Source of the DNA: JANXVY01 sp031365425
Lineage (GTDB): Bacteria; Pseudomonadota; Alphaproteobacteria; Rhizobiales; Hyphomicrobiaceae
DNA length: 14,665 nt
NCBI GenBank assembly: GCA_031365425.1
Contig: JANLYB010000229.1
Coordinates: 1 to 14,665 of the forward strand
Direction: 5' to 3'
A program made the translations under genes and the position numbers. This document shows, in pieces, positions 7,898 to 14,370 of this stretch; the stretch's first letter is position 1; each line of letters opens with the position of its first letter. The notes below the pieces were generated by a model. It made no database searches and had not been told where the DNA came from. It saw nothing but the letters and a program-made list of their open reading frames with translations.

Positions 7898-9338
7898 GCC
7901 GCACCGCGTTGCCTAGCCGCGTCGCCACCTGCTGTAACAGGGCGTCACCGGTGGGATGACCGAACGTATCGTTGACCTCCTTGAACCGGTCGAGATCGAT
8001 CCAAAGCACCGCAAAGCCGACGCCCGTCTTCGCAATATCGCCGAAAGCGCGGTCAAGCCGCTCTTTGAAGAAATTTCGGTTGGCGATATTCGTCACGCTG
8101 TCGAAATGCGCCAGCCGCTCGATCCGCGCATCCTGACGCCGTTCTTCGGTAGCGTCCTCATGCAACGCAACCCATCCCCCGCCCTCGAGCGGTTGAAACG
8201 AAACCTGAATGATACGGCCATCCGCCAGTTCGTGAGCGAGCGGGATCATCTCACCCCTCTCGAGAAGCGCCTTGTTTTCAAATGGCCAAGCTGTGTTGGG
8301 CCCATCGGGCGTATCGCCAGCGATTCCCGTCCCCGCACCGATCCGCCATTTGCGGATTTGCGAAAACGCCGTTCCCGGTACCATCAGACTTTCGGGCAAC
8401 TGATACAGCTCGCCGTACCGCGCATTGCACACGATCAGGCGGTACTCTGAGTCAAACATCGACAATCCGCGCGACATGTTATCGAGCGCAAACCTGAACC
8501 GCCGATTGAGGGTCTGGATCTCGCGCTGCTGCGACAGAAGCTCGATCGCATTAGCTTTGAACACGCCCATTGCACGCGCCATATCGCCCAGTTCGTCGCG
8601 AAATCTCGTACCCGATACATGCACCGACGTATCGTTGTCGGCCAGCCGCAACATCGTCTGAGTCATACGTTTTAGCCGCCGGACAATCTGGCCAGTGACT
8701 AGAAAACTGAATGGTCCGATCAAGAGAAATGCCATCAGTGAACCCATTTCGACCCATTGGGTCAATTGCTCTCCGCCGGAAACGACCCTCTTTAAATCTC
8801 TTTCAAAGCGCGACATATGCGCGATCTTGGAATAAGAAATGTCGTTGTGAATTTTACTCGCGACCGCCGAATAGACTGCAACCTGTTTGATGGCCTCCTC
8901 CTGTGCGAATTCAGCCGCAAGATTGAGTGCACGCTCCCCCTCCGAGCTCAGCGCTGCCAAAGTCTCGCCAATCGCGGCAGCAGGGCCAGACGACGGCTTG
9001 GGCACGTTGTCGAACATTTCTTCGATGACATCACGCGCCTGGTCGCGCTTGTGCTTGATCCGCTCGCGATCGAGTTCAACGGGCGCGCTTTCCACGATGC
9101 GCCGGTGGCGCTCCAGCAGCAGATCCAGATCGTACACCTGCATCAGCTCGAGTTGAACGAGCTTGCGGATGTCGCGCACATCCTCCCCGGTCCGCTTTAC
9201 GAAATGCAACGCAGCCGCCGAAAGCAGCACAACGGTGGCCAGCGCTAGACCTGCCAGGATGTACAGCCGCGCTGCAATCTTCACAGGCAGCACCGGGAGA
9301 TGAAGCAGATTAATTGTCTTCATCGCCGGCAATCGCAC
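7863..9338 (-). CDS. HAMP-PAS-GGDEF-EAL signalling protein, N-terminal part, truncated by frameshift
   Basis: A 491-aa frame that ends abnormally as ARLGGG then TGA, just inside its GGDEF motif. Layout: membrane helix at ~24-46, a mostly helical periplasmic domain at ~47-197, a second helix at ~198-216, HAMP linker at ~217-270, PAS-like domain at ~280-395 (RGLSMFDSEYRLIVCN), then the diguanylate cyclase domain from ~405 (HFDSVTNIANR, LWIDLDRFKEVNDTFGH). The inhibitory c-di-GMP site RxxD is present as RLED (480-483), five residues before GGDEF. The 9338 start is GTG; an in-frame ATG at 9323 (MKTINLLHL) is likelier, though neither has a good Shine-Dalgarno. Either start overlaps the end of the binding-protein gene, which implies coupling. 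It is probably one gene with 6815-7897. Confidence 0.85.
   Translation of the reverse strand: MRLPAMKTINLLHLPVLPVKIAARLYILAGLALATVVLLSAAALHFVKRTGEDVRDIRKLVQLELMQVYDLDLLLERHRRIVESAPVELDRERIKHKRDQARDVIEEMFDNVPKPSSGPAAAIGETLAALSSEGERALNLAAEFAQEEAIKQVAVYSAVASKIHNDISYSKIAHMSRFERDLKRVVSGGEQLTQWVEMGSLMAFLLIGPFSFLVTGQIVRRLKRMTQTMLRLADNDTSVHVSGTRFRDELGDMARAMGVFKANAIELLSQQREIQTLNRRFRFALDNMSRGLSMFDSEYRLIVCNARYGELYQLPESLMVPGTAFSQIRKWRIGAGTGIAGDTPDGPNTAWPFENKALLERGEMIPLAHELADGRIIQVSFQPLEGGGWVALHEDATEERRQDARIERLAHFDSVTNIANRNFFKERLDRAFGDIAKTGVGFAVLWIDLDRFKEVNDTFGHPTGDALLQQVATRLGNAVRLEDFVARLGGG
7867..7875 (-). other. nine-base C run causing the frameshift in the GGDEF motif
   Basis: Nine C on the plus strand (nine G in the coding strand). 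Eight G would read L-G-G-D-E-F and join both halves into one 840-aa protein; nine give L-G-G-G-stop. It may be a sequencing or assembly homopolymer error, a real mutation, or a slippage-based switch. Confidence 0.85.
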
Positions 9339-10176
9339 GCGTGGTGTTGATGACGGCCATGACCTCGGGGCTCGGCTCGCCGGACGTCACGAAGCTTAGC
9401 GGTTGTTCGACATGCCGTTCGGTATGCAGTTCATGCGAGCCGGCTCTTTGAACGAGACCGAGTTGACTGATTCCGATGGCACCGGGCTCCTGCGCCACGG
9501 CTTTGAGTATGTGATTGGGATTTTCGAGCCGGATGGAACCTGCCGCCAGCACAGCATTACCCAGCATCTGGTCCTGAACCGCAACGACCGTCCCCCCGCC
9601 CTCCCTCACCGCCACCACGACGATAGGCAAATCCGGCCCGCCCACGGTTTTCCAATTCGTAACCTGGCCCGTCAGAATTTGCGCGACCGTCTCGAACGGC
9701 AGACGCCTCAAGGGATTTCGCGGATGCACGACGAACGCGACGCGCGTCGACGCAACCCGGAACTCAAGCAACTGATTGAACGAAGCATCTGGCCGTAGTT
9801 TACGCGCGGCAGCAATTTCAGATGAGAGTGGCGCCGAGATCATTGCTATATCGACGCGCTTGTCGACCAGAGCAAGCAAGCCCCAGCTCGATTTGTTGGC
9901 CACAACGTCGAGGGGGCGGCCAGTCGACTTCTCGATTGCCGCGCGATGTAGGACCAGAATTTCCGAATTGAATGTCGTGGACCCTTGCACCTTGACCGAA
10001 GCCTCGATGGCTTGGCCCGGATCGGCCATTCCAGCGGCCGCCAGAAATGTCAGCGCCAGGCAGCCAGCAGCCCGCAGTCTGAGTACGCCCGCGCTTGCCA
10101 ACGGCCTCCGTTTCTCAAATGGGCCAAACCGTGCGGGGCTCAATTTCGCTGACATGCGCAACATCCGACAAAACAC
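9310..10176 (-). CDS. PstS-like periplasmic substrate-binding protein
   Basis: A 288-aa exported binding protein of the PstS/PBP-like type. An N-terminal hydrophobic core (~36-50, AAGCLALTFLAAAG) and GQA before IEAS give a signal peptide cleaved near residue 56. The mature part starts VKVQGSTTF, matching the oxyanion-binding GST region of phosphate-binding proteins, and contains the family-typical run NPLRRLPFETVAQILTG, then TNWKTVGGPDLPI and REGGGT, and later PGAIGIS. No permease or ATPase of a Pst system is nearby. Its stop overlaps the GGDEF-EAL start, so it more likely serves as a ligand sensor for that protein. The start is uncertain: GTG 10176 has GAGGA 4 nt upstream, while in-frame ATGs at 10164 and 10155 lack a good site. 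The ligand could be phosphate or another anion. Confidence 0.82.
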   Translation of the reverse strand: MFCRMLRMSAKLSPARFGPFEKRRPLASAGVLRLRAAGCLALTFLAAAGMADPGQAIEASVKVQGSTTFNSEILVLHRAAIEKSTGRPLDVVANKSSWGLLALVDKRVDIAMISAPLSSEIAAARKLRPDASFNQLLEFRVASTRVAFVVHPRNPLRRLPFETVAQILTGQVTNWKTVGGPDLPIVVVAVREGGGTVVAVQDQMLGNAVLAAGSIRLENPNHILKAVAQEPGAIGISQLGLVQRAGSHELHTERHVEQPLSFVTSGEPSPEVMAVINTTRAIAGDEDN

Positions 10177-10205
10177 ATTTTCCTCAAATTACAACCCATG
10201 CGTGT

Positions 10206-10211
10206 ATTATA
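10206..10211 (-). promoter_or_regulatory. perfect -10 box (TATAAT) before the binding-protein gene
   Basis: TATAAT on the minus strand, ~30 nt before GTG 10176, giving a leader of about 20 nt. No good -35 hexamer is seen at 16-18 bases spacing, so it may need an activator. GTATTATAC around it is a near-palindrome. Confidence 0.35.
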
Positions 10212-10260
10212 CGTTGTGTTCCCGCATAAAATTAGACGTAAAATTGGCCGTCCAATCGCT

Positions 10261-10476
10261 TCAATTCCGACAGCTTGGCTTGGCACCCATAGCAATTGCA
10301 CCGCCGCCGAGGATCGCACCTGCCAGTGCCCACAACTGTGACAAGCTCGAAAGCGACGAAACAATCAGCTCTGGTGAAGGGATTGCATTGGCTCTATCCG
10401 AAGCAACAATCCAAAGTAGCGAAAAAATTCCAAGGAATTTTGACACTTTGGCGGGAAGTCCAGGATGAGACTGCAT
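10261..10476 (-). CDS. small exported membrane protein, 71 aa, unknown
   Basis: It starts MQSHPGLPAKVSKFLG and has a signal-peptide-like core (FLGIFSLLWIVASDRANA), with probable cleavage after ANA near residue 31. A second hydrophobic, Gly-rich segment follows (LWALAGAILGGGAIAMGA), then a short basic tail with one Cys (KPSCRN). The ATG at 10476 is chosen because GGGGGA ends five bases before it; ATG 10482, two codons upstream, is also in frame but has no spaced site. It lies 84 nt upstream of the binding-protein gene on the same strand. I do not recognise the family. A Gly-rich helix after a cleaved signal recalls small pilins or pore-forming peptides, but this is only resemblance. Confidence 0.5.
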   Translation of the reverse strand: MQSHPGLPAKVSKFLGIFSLLWIVASDRANAIPSPELIVSSLSSLSQLWALAGAILGGGAIAMGAKPSCRN

Positions 10477-10487
10477 GAGCATCCCCC

Positions 10488-10517
10488 ATTATGACACAAT
10501 TTTAAATTGCATCACAA
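10488..10517 (-). promoter_or_regulatory. candidate promoter of the small exported protein gene
   Basis: On the minus strand TTGTGA (10512-10517) and CATAAT (10488-10493) stand 18 bases apart. Transcription would begin at about 10481, almost at the start codon, implying a leaderless or nearly leaderless mRNA if ATG 10482/10476 is used. That makes the exact pairing uncertain. Confidence 0.35.
10492..10514. promoter_or_regulatory. 23-bp imperfect palindrome, possible operator
   Basis: The core CAATTT-T-AAATTG (10497-10509) is perfect around a single central base, and outer TGA/TCA pairs extend it to 23 bp with 9 of 11 pairs matching. It fills the spacer and touches both hexamers of the candidate promoter, as an operator would. 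Confidence 0.35.
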
Positions 10518-10614
10518 GGTAAATGAACTCTTAATTCGTGGCTCTCTCGTACAGGCTCCGCCCCTCCACCGCGCGGCGGAACCGGAACGTGACACCAGAA
10601 TGGACAGCGAATAG

Positions 10615-10658
10615 TGTCAGGCATCAACCCGGTTCAGTCTGTCAGGCATCAGCCCGGT
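10615..10658. repeat. two direct copies of a 19-bp sequence, 25-bp period
   Basis: TGTCAGGCATCAACCCGGT at 10615-10633 and the same with one change (AGCCCGGT) at 10640-10658, in the 10483-10751 gap between divergent genes. The spacing is about 2.4 helical turns. Function unknown: a protein-binding site or a small duplication. Confidence 0.6.
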
Positions 10659-10679
10659 CGAACACCTCCCTCGACATAC

Positions 10680-10725
10680 CCCCACCCCTAACCCCTCCCC
10701 GCAAGAGGGCGAGGAAAGTGAGGGG
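10680..10725. repeat. C-rich/G-rich inverted element, REP-like
   Basis: A C-rich arm (CCCCTAACCCCTCCCC region), a short GCAA turn and a G-rich arm (GAGGGCGAGG, then GTGAGGGG). It resembles the dispersed CCCTAACCC...GCAAG...GGG palindromes often seen between genes in proteobacteria. Pairing is imperfect and no T tract follows. Confidence 0.45.
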
Positions 10726-10751
10726 ATGACCTGCTCTTTGGAAACCCCTTC

Positions 10752-11618
10752 ATGCTCGTTCGGATTGCGCCGGCTTTGTTCGTGTTGTTGTGGTCGACCG
10801 GGTTTATCGGGACCAAGATGGGTGCGGCTGGGGCGGAGCCATTCACGTTTCTGGTGCTGCGGTTTGCGCTGGTGCTCGCTTTGTTAATCCCGTTCGGGTG
10901 GGCGGCCGGGTCGCCACGCTTGGAACCGCGTCAGCGGATGCATGCCGTTGTGGTTGGGCTGCTTGTTCATGCGTTTTATCTGGGCGGGGTGATGTGGGGG
11001 ATGCGGAACGGCATGCCGGCCAGCATTGCGGCGCTGATTACGTGTCTGCAGCCGATCTTGACGGCAGTATTGTCGGGGCTACTGCTGCGGGAGGTGATTT
11101 CCCGGCGGCACTGGTTCGGGCTCGCATTGGGGCTGTTTGGAGCGGCGCTGGTGGTCGGGCCGAAGGTGATGGCGGCGGGCGGTGGAGCGACACCGGCGAC
11201 GATTGCTTCGACGGTCGTTGCGCTGATCGCGATTACGGTTGGGACGATTTATCAGCGGCGGTTTGCGACCGGGTTCGATCTGGTTTCGGGTGCGGTGTGG
11301 CAATATGTTGGCGCGCTGGTGGCGGTGGTGCCGTTGGCGCTGTTGTTTGAGACGCGGCATGTGGACTGGACCCCGCAGTTCGTGGGGGCGCTGTTGTGGC
11401 TTGTGCTGGTGCTGTCGCTAGGGGCGATCAGCCTGTTGATGGTGTTGATCCGGGGGAATGCGGTGTCGCGAACGTCAGCGTTGTTTTATCTCGTGCCGGG
11501 TATGACGGCGGTGATGGCGTATTTCGCGTTCGGCGAGCAGTTGAACGCGGTGCAGTTGGCGGGGCTAGTGGTCGTGTCGGTCGCCGTGCTGCTGATGCAA
11601 AGCAAAAAGGCCGAATAA
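10752..11618 (+). CDS. DMT superfamily transporter, EamA/RhaT-type
   Basis: A 288-aa inner-membrane protein with about ten hydrophobic helices, the usual length for the EamA family (two five-helix repeats). The first repeat opens LWSTGFIGTKMG and EPFTFLVLRF, typical of these exporters, and NGMPASIAALITCLQPI precedes helix 4. The second repeat starts near residue 150 and ends SALFYLVPGMTAVMAYFAFGEQL, then a short Lys-rich tail (SKKAE). The family exports amino acids or other metabolites; the substrate here is not readable. ATG 10752 has only a weak GGA nine bases upstream. A 30-bp hairpin repeat begins 20 nt after the stop. Third positions are very G-rich, the opposite of the hydrolase gene on the same strand. 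Confidence 0.88.
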   Translation: MLVRIAPALFVLLWSTGFIGTKMGAAGAEPFTFLVLRFALVLALLIPFGWAAGSPRLEPRQRMHAVVVGLLVHAFYLGGVMWGMRNGMPASIAALITCLQPILTAVLSGLLLREVISRRHWFGLALGLFGAALVVGPKVMAAGGGATPATIASTVVALIAITVGTIYQRRFATGFDLVSGAVWQYVGALVAVVPLALLFETRHVDWTPQFVGALLWLVLVLSLGAISLLMVLIRGNAVSRTSALFYLVPGMTAVMAYFAFGEQLNAVQLAGLVVVSVAVLLMQSKKAE

Positions 11619-11638
11619 ACAACGTGTCTCTCTTGCTT

Positions 11639-11668
11639 GCGCGTGGCCGCCCCGCCAACCCCACGCGC
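11639..11668. repeat. 30-bp hairpin repeat, copy 1
   Basis: GCGCGTGG and CCACGCGC form a perfect 8-bp stem round a C-rich 14-nt loop. It begins 20 nt after the DMT stop and matches 29 of 30 bases of the copy at 12357-12386. No T run follows, so a Rho-independent terminator is doubtful. Confidence 0.7.
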
Positions 11669-11720
11669 ATTCTGGCCCTGCGTTTGCAGAGGGTTCTGCA
11701 GCTTTTTGGGGGGCGTGCCG

Positions 11721-12344
11721 ATGATAGACACTCTGGCTCGACATATAGCTGCGCTCAGCGAGGCGCGGCGGCTGGTGGCCATGGTTTTGGCCAACAATGG
11801 CACGTTCGAGCTGTGGCAACGGGCGGTTGCTTCGGGCGATGCGGCGCTGGCTGCTCAGTATGAGACGGAGCTTTCGGGCGATACGGCTTTTCAGGCGTAC
11901 CGGCAGCTTGGTGCGGCACTGGCGGAGGTTCAGCCGATGGTCACTGATCCGGTTGCGGTCGAAAGCAGAGCACCGGTGGGGCTAGGGAATCGCATTTCAT
12001 TGTTGCCGGTGGTTGAAACGGGGCGGCGCCGGGCTCAGTCCGAGCCGTGTGCGGCGTGTGCGGATGGGACCGGTGACGCAGCGGCTTGCTGCGGCGACGG
12101 CGTAGATGCACAGGAGCTGGTTGCCGAGCTTGATGCGGCCGCGATGACTGCCGAGATCAGCCTGGGAGCCCGCTTGAACCGCGTGTTGGAAATGACGGCG
12201 ATGGCCCATACGGAGACCGCCGCGCCGGTCTGGCCGGCGCAGCGCGACGAGGCGCAGGTGGCAATTGTTCACAAGGACGCGCCGCCAGCGCCGTTGACTG
12301 CCGGGGAGGCCAAGCGGCCTCGACTGGTTTGGCTGTTTCGTTAA
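11721..12344 (+). CDS. hypothetical protein, 207 aa, with a four-cysteine cluster
   Basis: I do not recognise this protein. The start at ATG 11721 (MIDTLARHIAAL) is preferred because a G run (GGGGGG) lies seven bases upstream; longer in-frame starts upstream would translate the intergenic repeat. Residues 1-72 look alpha-helical and resemble a short hydrophilic helical domain (EARRLVAMVLANN, FQAYRQLGAALAEV). The middle is variable and contains C-AAC and CC: Cys110, Cys113, Cys123 and Cys124, which could bind a metal or form disulfides. Residues ~130-160 are again helical; the C-terminus is Ala/Pro-rich and ends RLVWLFR. No signal peptide or membrane helix is seen. It is framed by two copies of a 30-bp repeat and sits between an exporter and an acyl-CoA dehydrogenase, without operon-like contact to either. 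Confidence 0.6.
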   Translation: MIDTLARHIAALSEARRLVAMVLANNGTFELWQRAVASGDAALAAQYETELSGDTAFQAYRQLGAALAEVQPMVTDPVAVESRAPVGLGNRISLLPVVETGRRRAQSEPCAACADGTGDAAACCGDGVDAQELVAELDAAAMTAEISLGARLNRVLEMTAMAHTETAAPVWPAQRDEAQVAIVHKDAPPAPLTAGEAKRPRLVWLFR

Positions 12345-12356
12345 GTCATATTCTTA

Positions 12357-12386
12357 GCGCGTGGCCGCCCCACCAACCCCACGCGC
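12357..12386. repeat. 30-bp hairpin repeat, copy 2
   Basis: The same GCGCGTGG/CCACGCGC hairpin as at 11639, one base different in the loop, starting 12 nt after the stop of the 207-aa gene. The rest of the gap to 12548 holds only a weak promoter-like TTGACG (12448-12453) with CAGTAT 18 bases on. Confidence 0.7.
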
Positions 12387-12538
12387 GAATTCGGCATCAG
12401 GGCGATATTGCCGCATTCTGATTGTCGAAAATGATCCACGCGCCGTGTTGACGGCGTTGGAGTTGTGCAATCAGTATCGCAACCGCATTGCATTGCGAGC
12501 GCAAGTTATGCTGCTATGCACACACGATCACACTCCCT

Positions 12539-12542
12539 GGAG
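12539..12542 (+). promoter_or_regulatory. ribosome binding site fixing the dehydrogenase start
   Basis: GGAG, six bases before ATG 12549. It selects MKTAAPAAD as the N-terminus over a 28-codon longer reading from 12465 that has no comparable site. Confidence 0.65.
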
Positions 12543-12548
12543 AATCCG

Positions 12549-14237
12549 ATGAAGACCGCTGCCCCTGCCGCCGACGCCAAGCCGTTCCATCTTGAGGCGT
12601 CTGTGTTGATTGAAAAATCGCGTCAGGCGGTATCGGCTGCGGACAAGGTACTGGCGGCGGCCAAAAGCGGTGTGCGTGCGAAAATCGAGGCGGCCAACGG
12701 CGACATTGATGCGGTCCAGCACGCAGCGCACGGTTTGGCGTGGATGGCGACGACGGTCGAGGGTTTGCGTCAGATGGTGACGTGGGCTGGGCTGTTGACG
12801 GCTGAATCGAAGTTCGGCGAGTTCGAACAGCTCATCATGGCGGCGGCATTTGCCGAATATCTTGCGCAGGTGGCGCACGGCATTCCCATGAACCAGGGCG
12901 AAGTTATTCGTGCCGACGCGCTGGGGATCGAACGGGCCGACATCCGGGCGTTCGAGGATACCCCTGTCGTGGCGGAGCTGATCACCGGAGGGTCGAGCGA
13001 TGCCGTCAAGGCGCGCCTGGCCGAGTTGATTGCCGCGCAGCCCAATGCGACGACGTTCGGCAACGCCGGTCTTGACGATATTCACGGCGAGATGGTCGAG
13101 ACGATGCGGCGATTTTCGGTGGCCGAAGTGCTGCCGCATGCGCACGAATGGCATTTGAAGAATGAATACATTCCGCTTGAGATCATCTCTAAGCTGTCTG
13201 ATCTGGGTGTGTTCGGGTTGTCGCTGCCGGAGGAGTTTGGCGGGATGGGGCTTGGCAAGGAAGCGATGTGCGTTGTTTCCGAAGAGCTGTCGCGCGGGTA
13301 TATCGGCGTTGGCTCGCTCGGGACGCGCGCCGAGATTGCGGGCGAACTGATCCTGCACAACGGAACGCCTGAGCAGAAGGCAAAGTATCTGCCGAAGATT
13401 GCGTCTGGCGAAATGCTGCCGACGGCTGTTTTCACCGAGCCGAATACGGGCTCGGATCTGGCGTCGCTCAAGACGCGCGCGGTCCGCGAGGGCGATGTCT
13501 ACAAGATCACCGGGCAGAAGACCTGGATCACGCATCCGGTTCGCGCCGATGTCATGACGGTTCTGGTGCGCACGAACCCTGCGGAAAAAGGCCATCGCGG
13601 CCTGTCGATGCTGCTGGCCGAAAAGCCGCGCGGGTCCGACGAGGTGCCGTTCCCCGCGGAAGGCATGACCGGTGGCGAAATCCACGTGCTCGGCTATCGC
13701 GGCATGAAGGAATACGAAATCTCGTTCGATAATTTCTCCGTGCCGGCGGTCAATCTGCTTGGTGGCGTCGAGGGGCAGGGCTTCAAGCAGCTTATGAACA
13801 CGTTCGAGGGTGCGCGCATCCAGACGGCGGCGCGTGCGGTCGGTGTGGCGCAGTCGGCGATGGATCTCGGGCTCAAGTATGCGATGGACCGCCACCAGTT
13901 CGGCAAGGCGATTTATGCCTTCCCGCGTGTCGCCAACAAGATTGTGATGATGGCCGTCGAAGTCATGATCGCGCGCCAGCTCACCTATTTTTCGGCGCGG
14001 CAGAAGGATCTCGGTAAGCGTTGCGACCTCGAAGCCGGGATGGCCAAGCTGTTGGGCGCGCGCGTTGCCTGGGCAAATGCCGACAATGCGCTGCAGATCC
14101 ATGGTGGCAACGGGTTTGCTTTGGAGTACCCGATCAGCCGAGTGCTGTGTGACGCGCGCATCCTGAACATCTTCGAAGGGGCGGCGGAAATTCAGGCCCA
14201 GGTGGTTGCGCGGCGGTTGCTTGAGGCTGGGAATTGA
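12549..14237 (+). CDS. mcd: acyl-CoA dehydrogenase, probable (2S)-methylsuccinyl-CoA dehydrogenase
   Basis: A 562-aa flavoprotein, ~160 residues longer than ordinary acyl-CoA dehydrogenases (about 380-400). The extra part is an N-terminal helical domain (~15-180) with QHAAHGLAWMAT (57-68), FGEFEQLIM (89-97) and GIPMNQGEV (111-119), which I associate with methylsuccinyl-CoA dehydrogenase (Mcd). That enzyme oxidises methylsuccinyl-CoA to mesaconyl-CoA in the ethylmalonyl-CoA pathway for C1/C2 growth. The catalytic core is intact: EEFGGMG (228-234), VFTEPNTGSD (294-303), GQKTWIT (322-328), DRHQFGK (447-453) and IHGGNGF (517-523). The catalytic base is likely Glu543 in IFEGAAEIQ. It is cytoplasmic and FAD-bound. 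The start is fixed by GGAG six bases upstream. A large palindrome follows the stop by 7 nt. The specific Mcd call is less sure than the family. Confidence 0.85.
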   Translation: MKTAAPAADAKPFHLEASVLIEKSRQAVSAADKVLAAAKSGVRAKIEAANGDIDAVQHAAHGLAWMATTVEGLRQMVTWAGLLTAESKFGEFEQLIMAAAFAEYLAQVAHGIPMNQGEVIRADALGIERADIRAFEDTPVVAELITGGSSDAVKARLAELIAAQPNATTFGNAGLDDIHGEMVETMRRFSVAEVLPHAHEWHLKNEYIPLEIISKLSDLGVFGLSLPEEFGGMGLGKEAMCVVSEELSRGYIGVGSLGTRAEIAGELILHNGTPEQKAKYLPKIASGEMLPTAVFTEPNTGSDLASLKTRAVREGDVYKITGQKTWITHPVRADVMTVLVRTNPAEKGHRGLSMLLAEKPRGSDEVPFPAEGMTGGEIHVLGYRGMKEYEISFDNFSVPAVNLLGGVEGQGFKQLMNTFEGARIQTAARAVGVAQSAMDLGLKYAMDRHQFGKAIYAFPRVANKIVMMAVEVMIARQLTYFSARQKDLGKRCDLEAGMAKLLGARVAWANADNALQIHGGNGFALEYPISRVLCDARILNIFEGAAEIQAQVVARRLLEAGN

Positions 14238-14244
14238 AGGGGGG

Positions 14245-14331
14245 CGTAGGTTGGGTTGATCCCACTTGCGAAACCCAACACTCTTGCTGTGAAAGTTGTT
14301 GGGTTTCGCGAAGCGCTCAACCCAACCTACG
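14245..14331. repeat. large palindromic intergenic repeat (REP/BIME-like)
   Basis: Two ~35-nt arms (14245-14280 and 14297-14331) pair through CGTAGGTTGGGTTGA at the outer end and GCGAAACCCAACA at the inner end, with a short mismatched patch between and a 16-nt loop. The motif family GTAGGTTGGGTTGA...GCGAAACCCAAC is widely dispersed in bacterial genomes, from general knowledge. It may also end transcription of the dehydrogenase gene, but there is no T tract. Confidence 0.75.
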
Positions 14332-14370
14332 GGAGCGTCGTTGCCGTTAAAGCTTGTTCCTAACCTGGGT
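14332..14370. other. compositional junction between GC-rich and AT-rich DNA
   Basis: Composition and codon use change abruptly here. By hand count G+C is 37/60 at 13981-14040, 23/60 at 14401-14460 and 20/60 at 14581-14640. A HindIII-type site AAGCTT lies at 14350-14355, inside the transition. No target-site duplication or transposon end is visible. Confidence 0.65.

Noticed and set aside
10296..10478. 60-aa plus-strand frame opposite the small exported protein
   Set aside because: Lacks a signal, motif or ribosome binding site; the minus-strand product has signal-peptide character and suitable context.
10177..10752. CRISPR array or iteron origin suggested by the direct repeats
   Set aside because: Only two 19-bp copies with a 6-bp gap; too few and too close for CRISPR, and no DnaA box or replication gene is present.
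11639..11680. Rho-independent terminator after the DMT gene
   Set aside because: The hairpin is good but no T run follows on either strand; listed as a repeat instead.
12361..12552. Plus-strand frame containing RILIVENDPRAVLTALEL, like the start of a response-regulator receiver domain
   Set aside because: Only ~20 residues look similar, the start lies in the hairpin repeat, no phosphorylation-site Asp region follows, and it runs into the dehydrogenase start. A degraded remnant is possible but unsupported.
12528..14102. 524-aa minus-strand frame opposite the acyl-CoA dehydrogenase
   Set aside because: Arg/His-rich antisense shadow with no motif; the plus strand carries a fully conserved enzyme.
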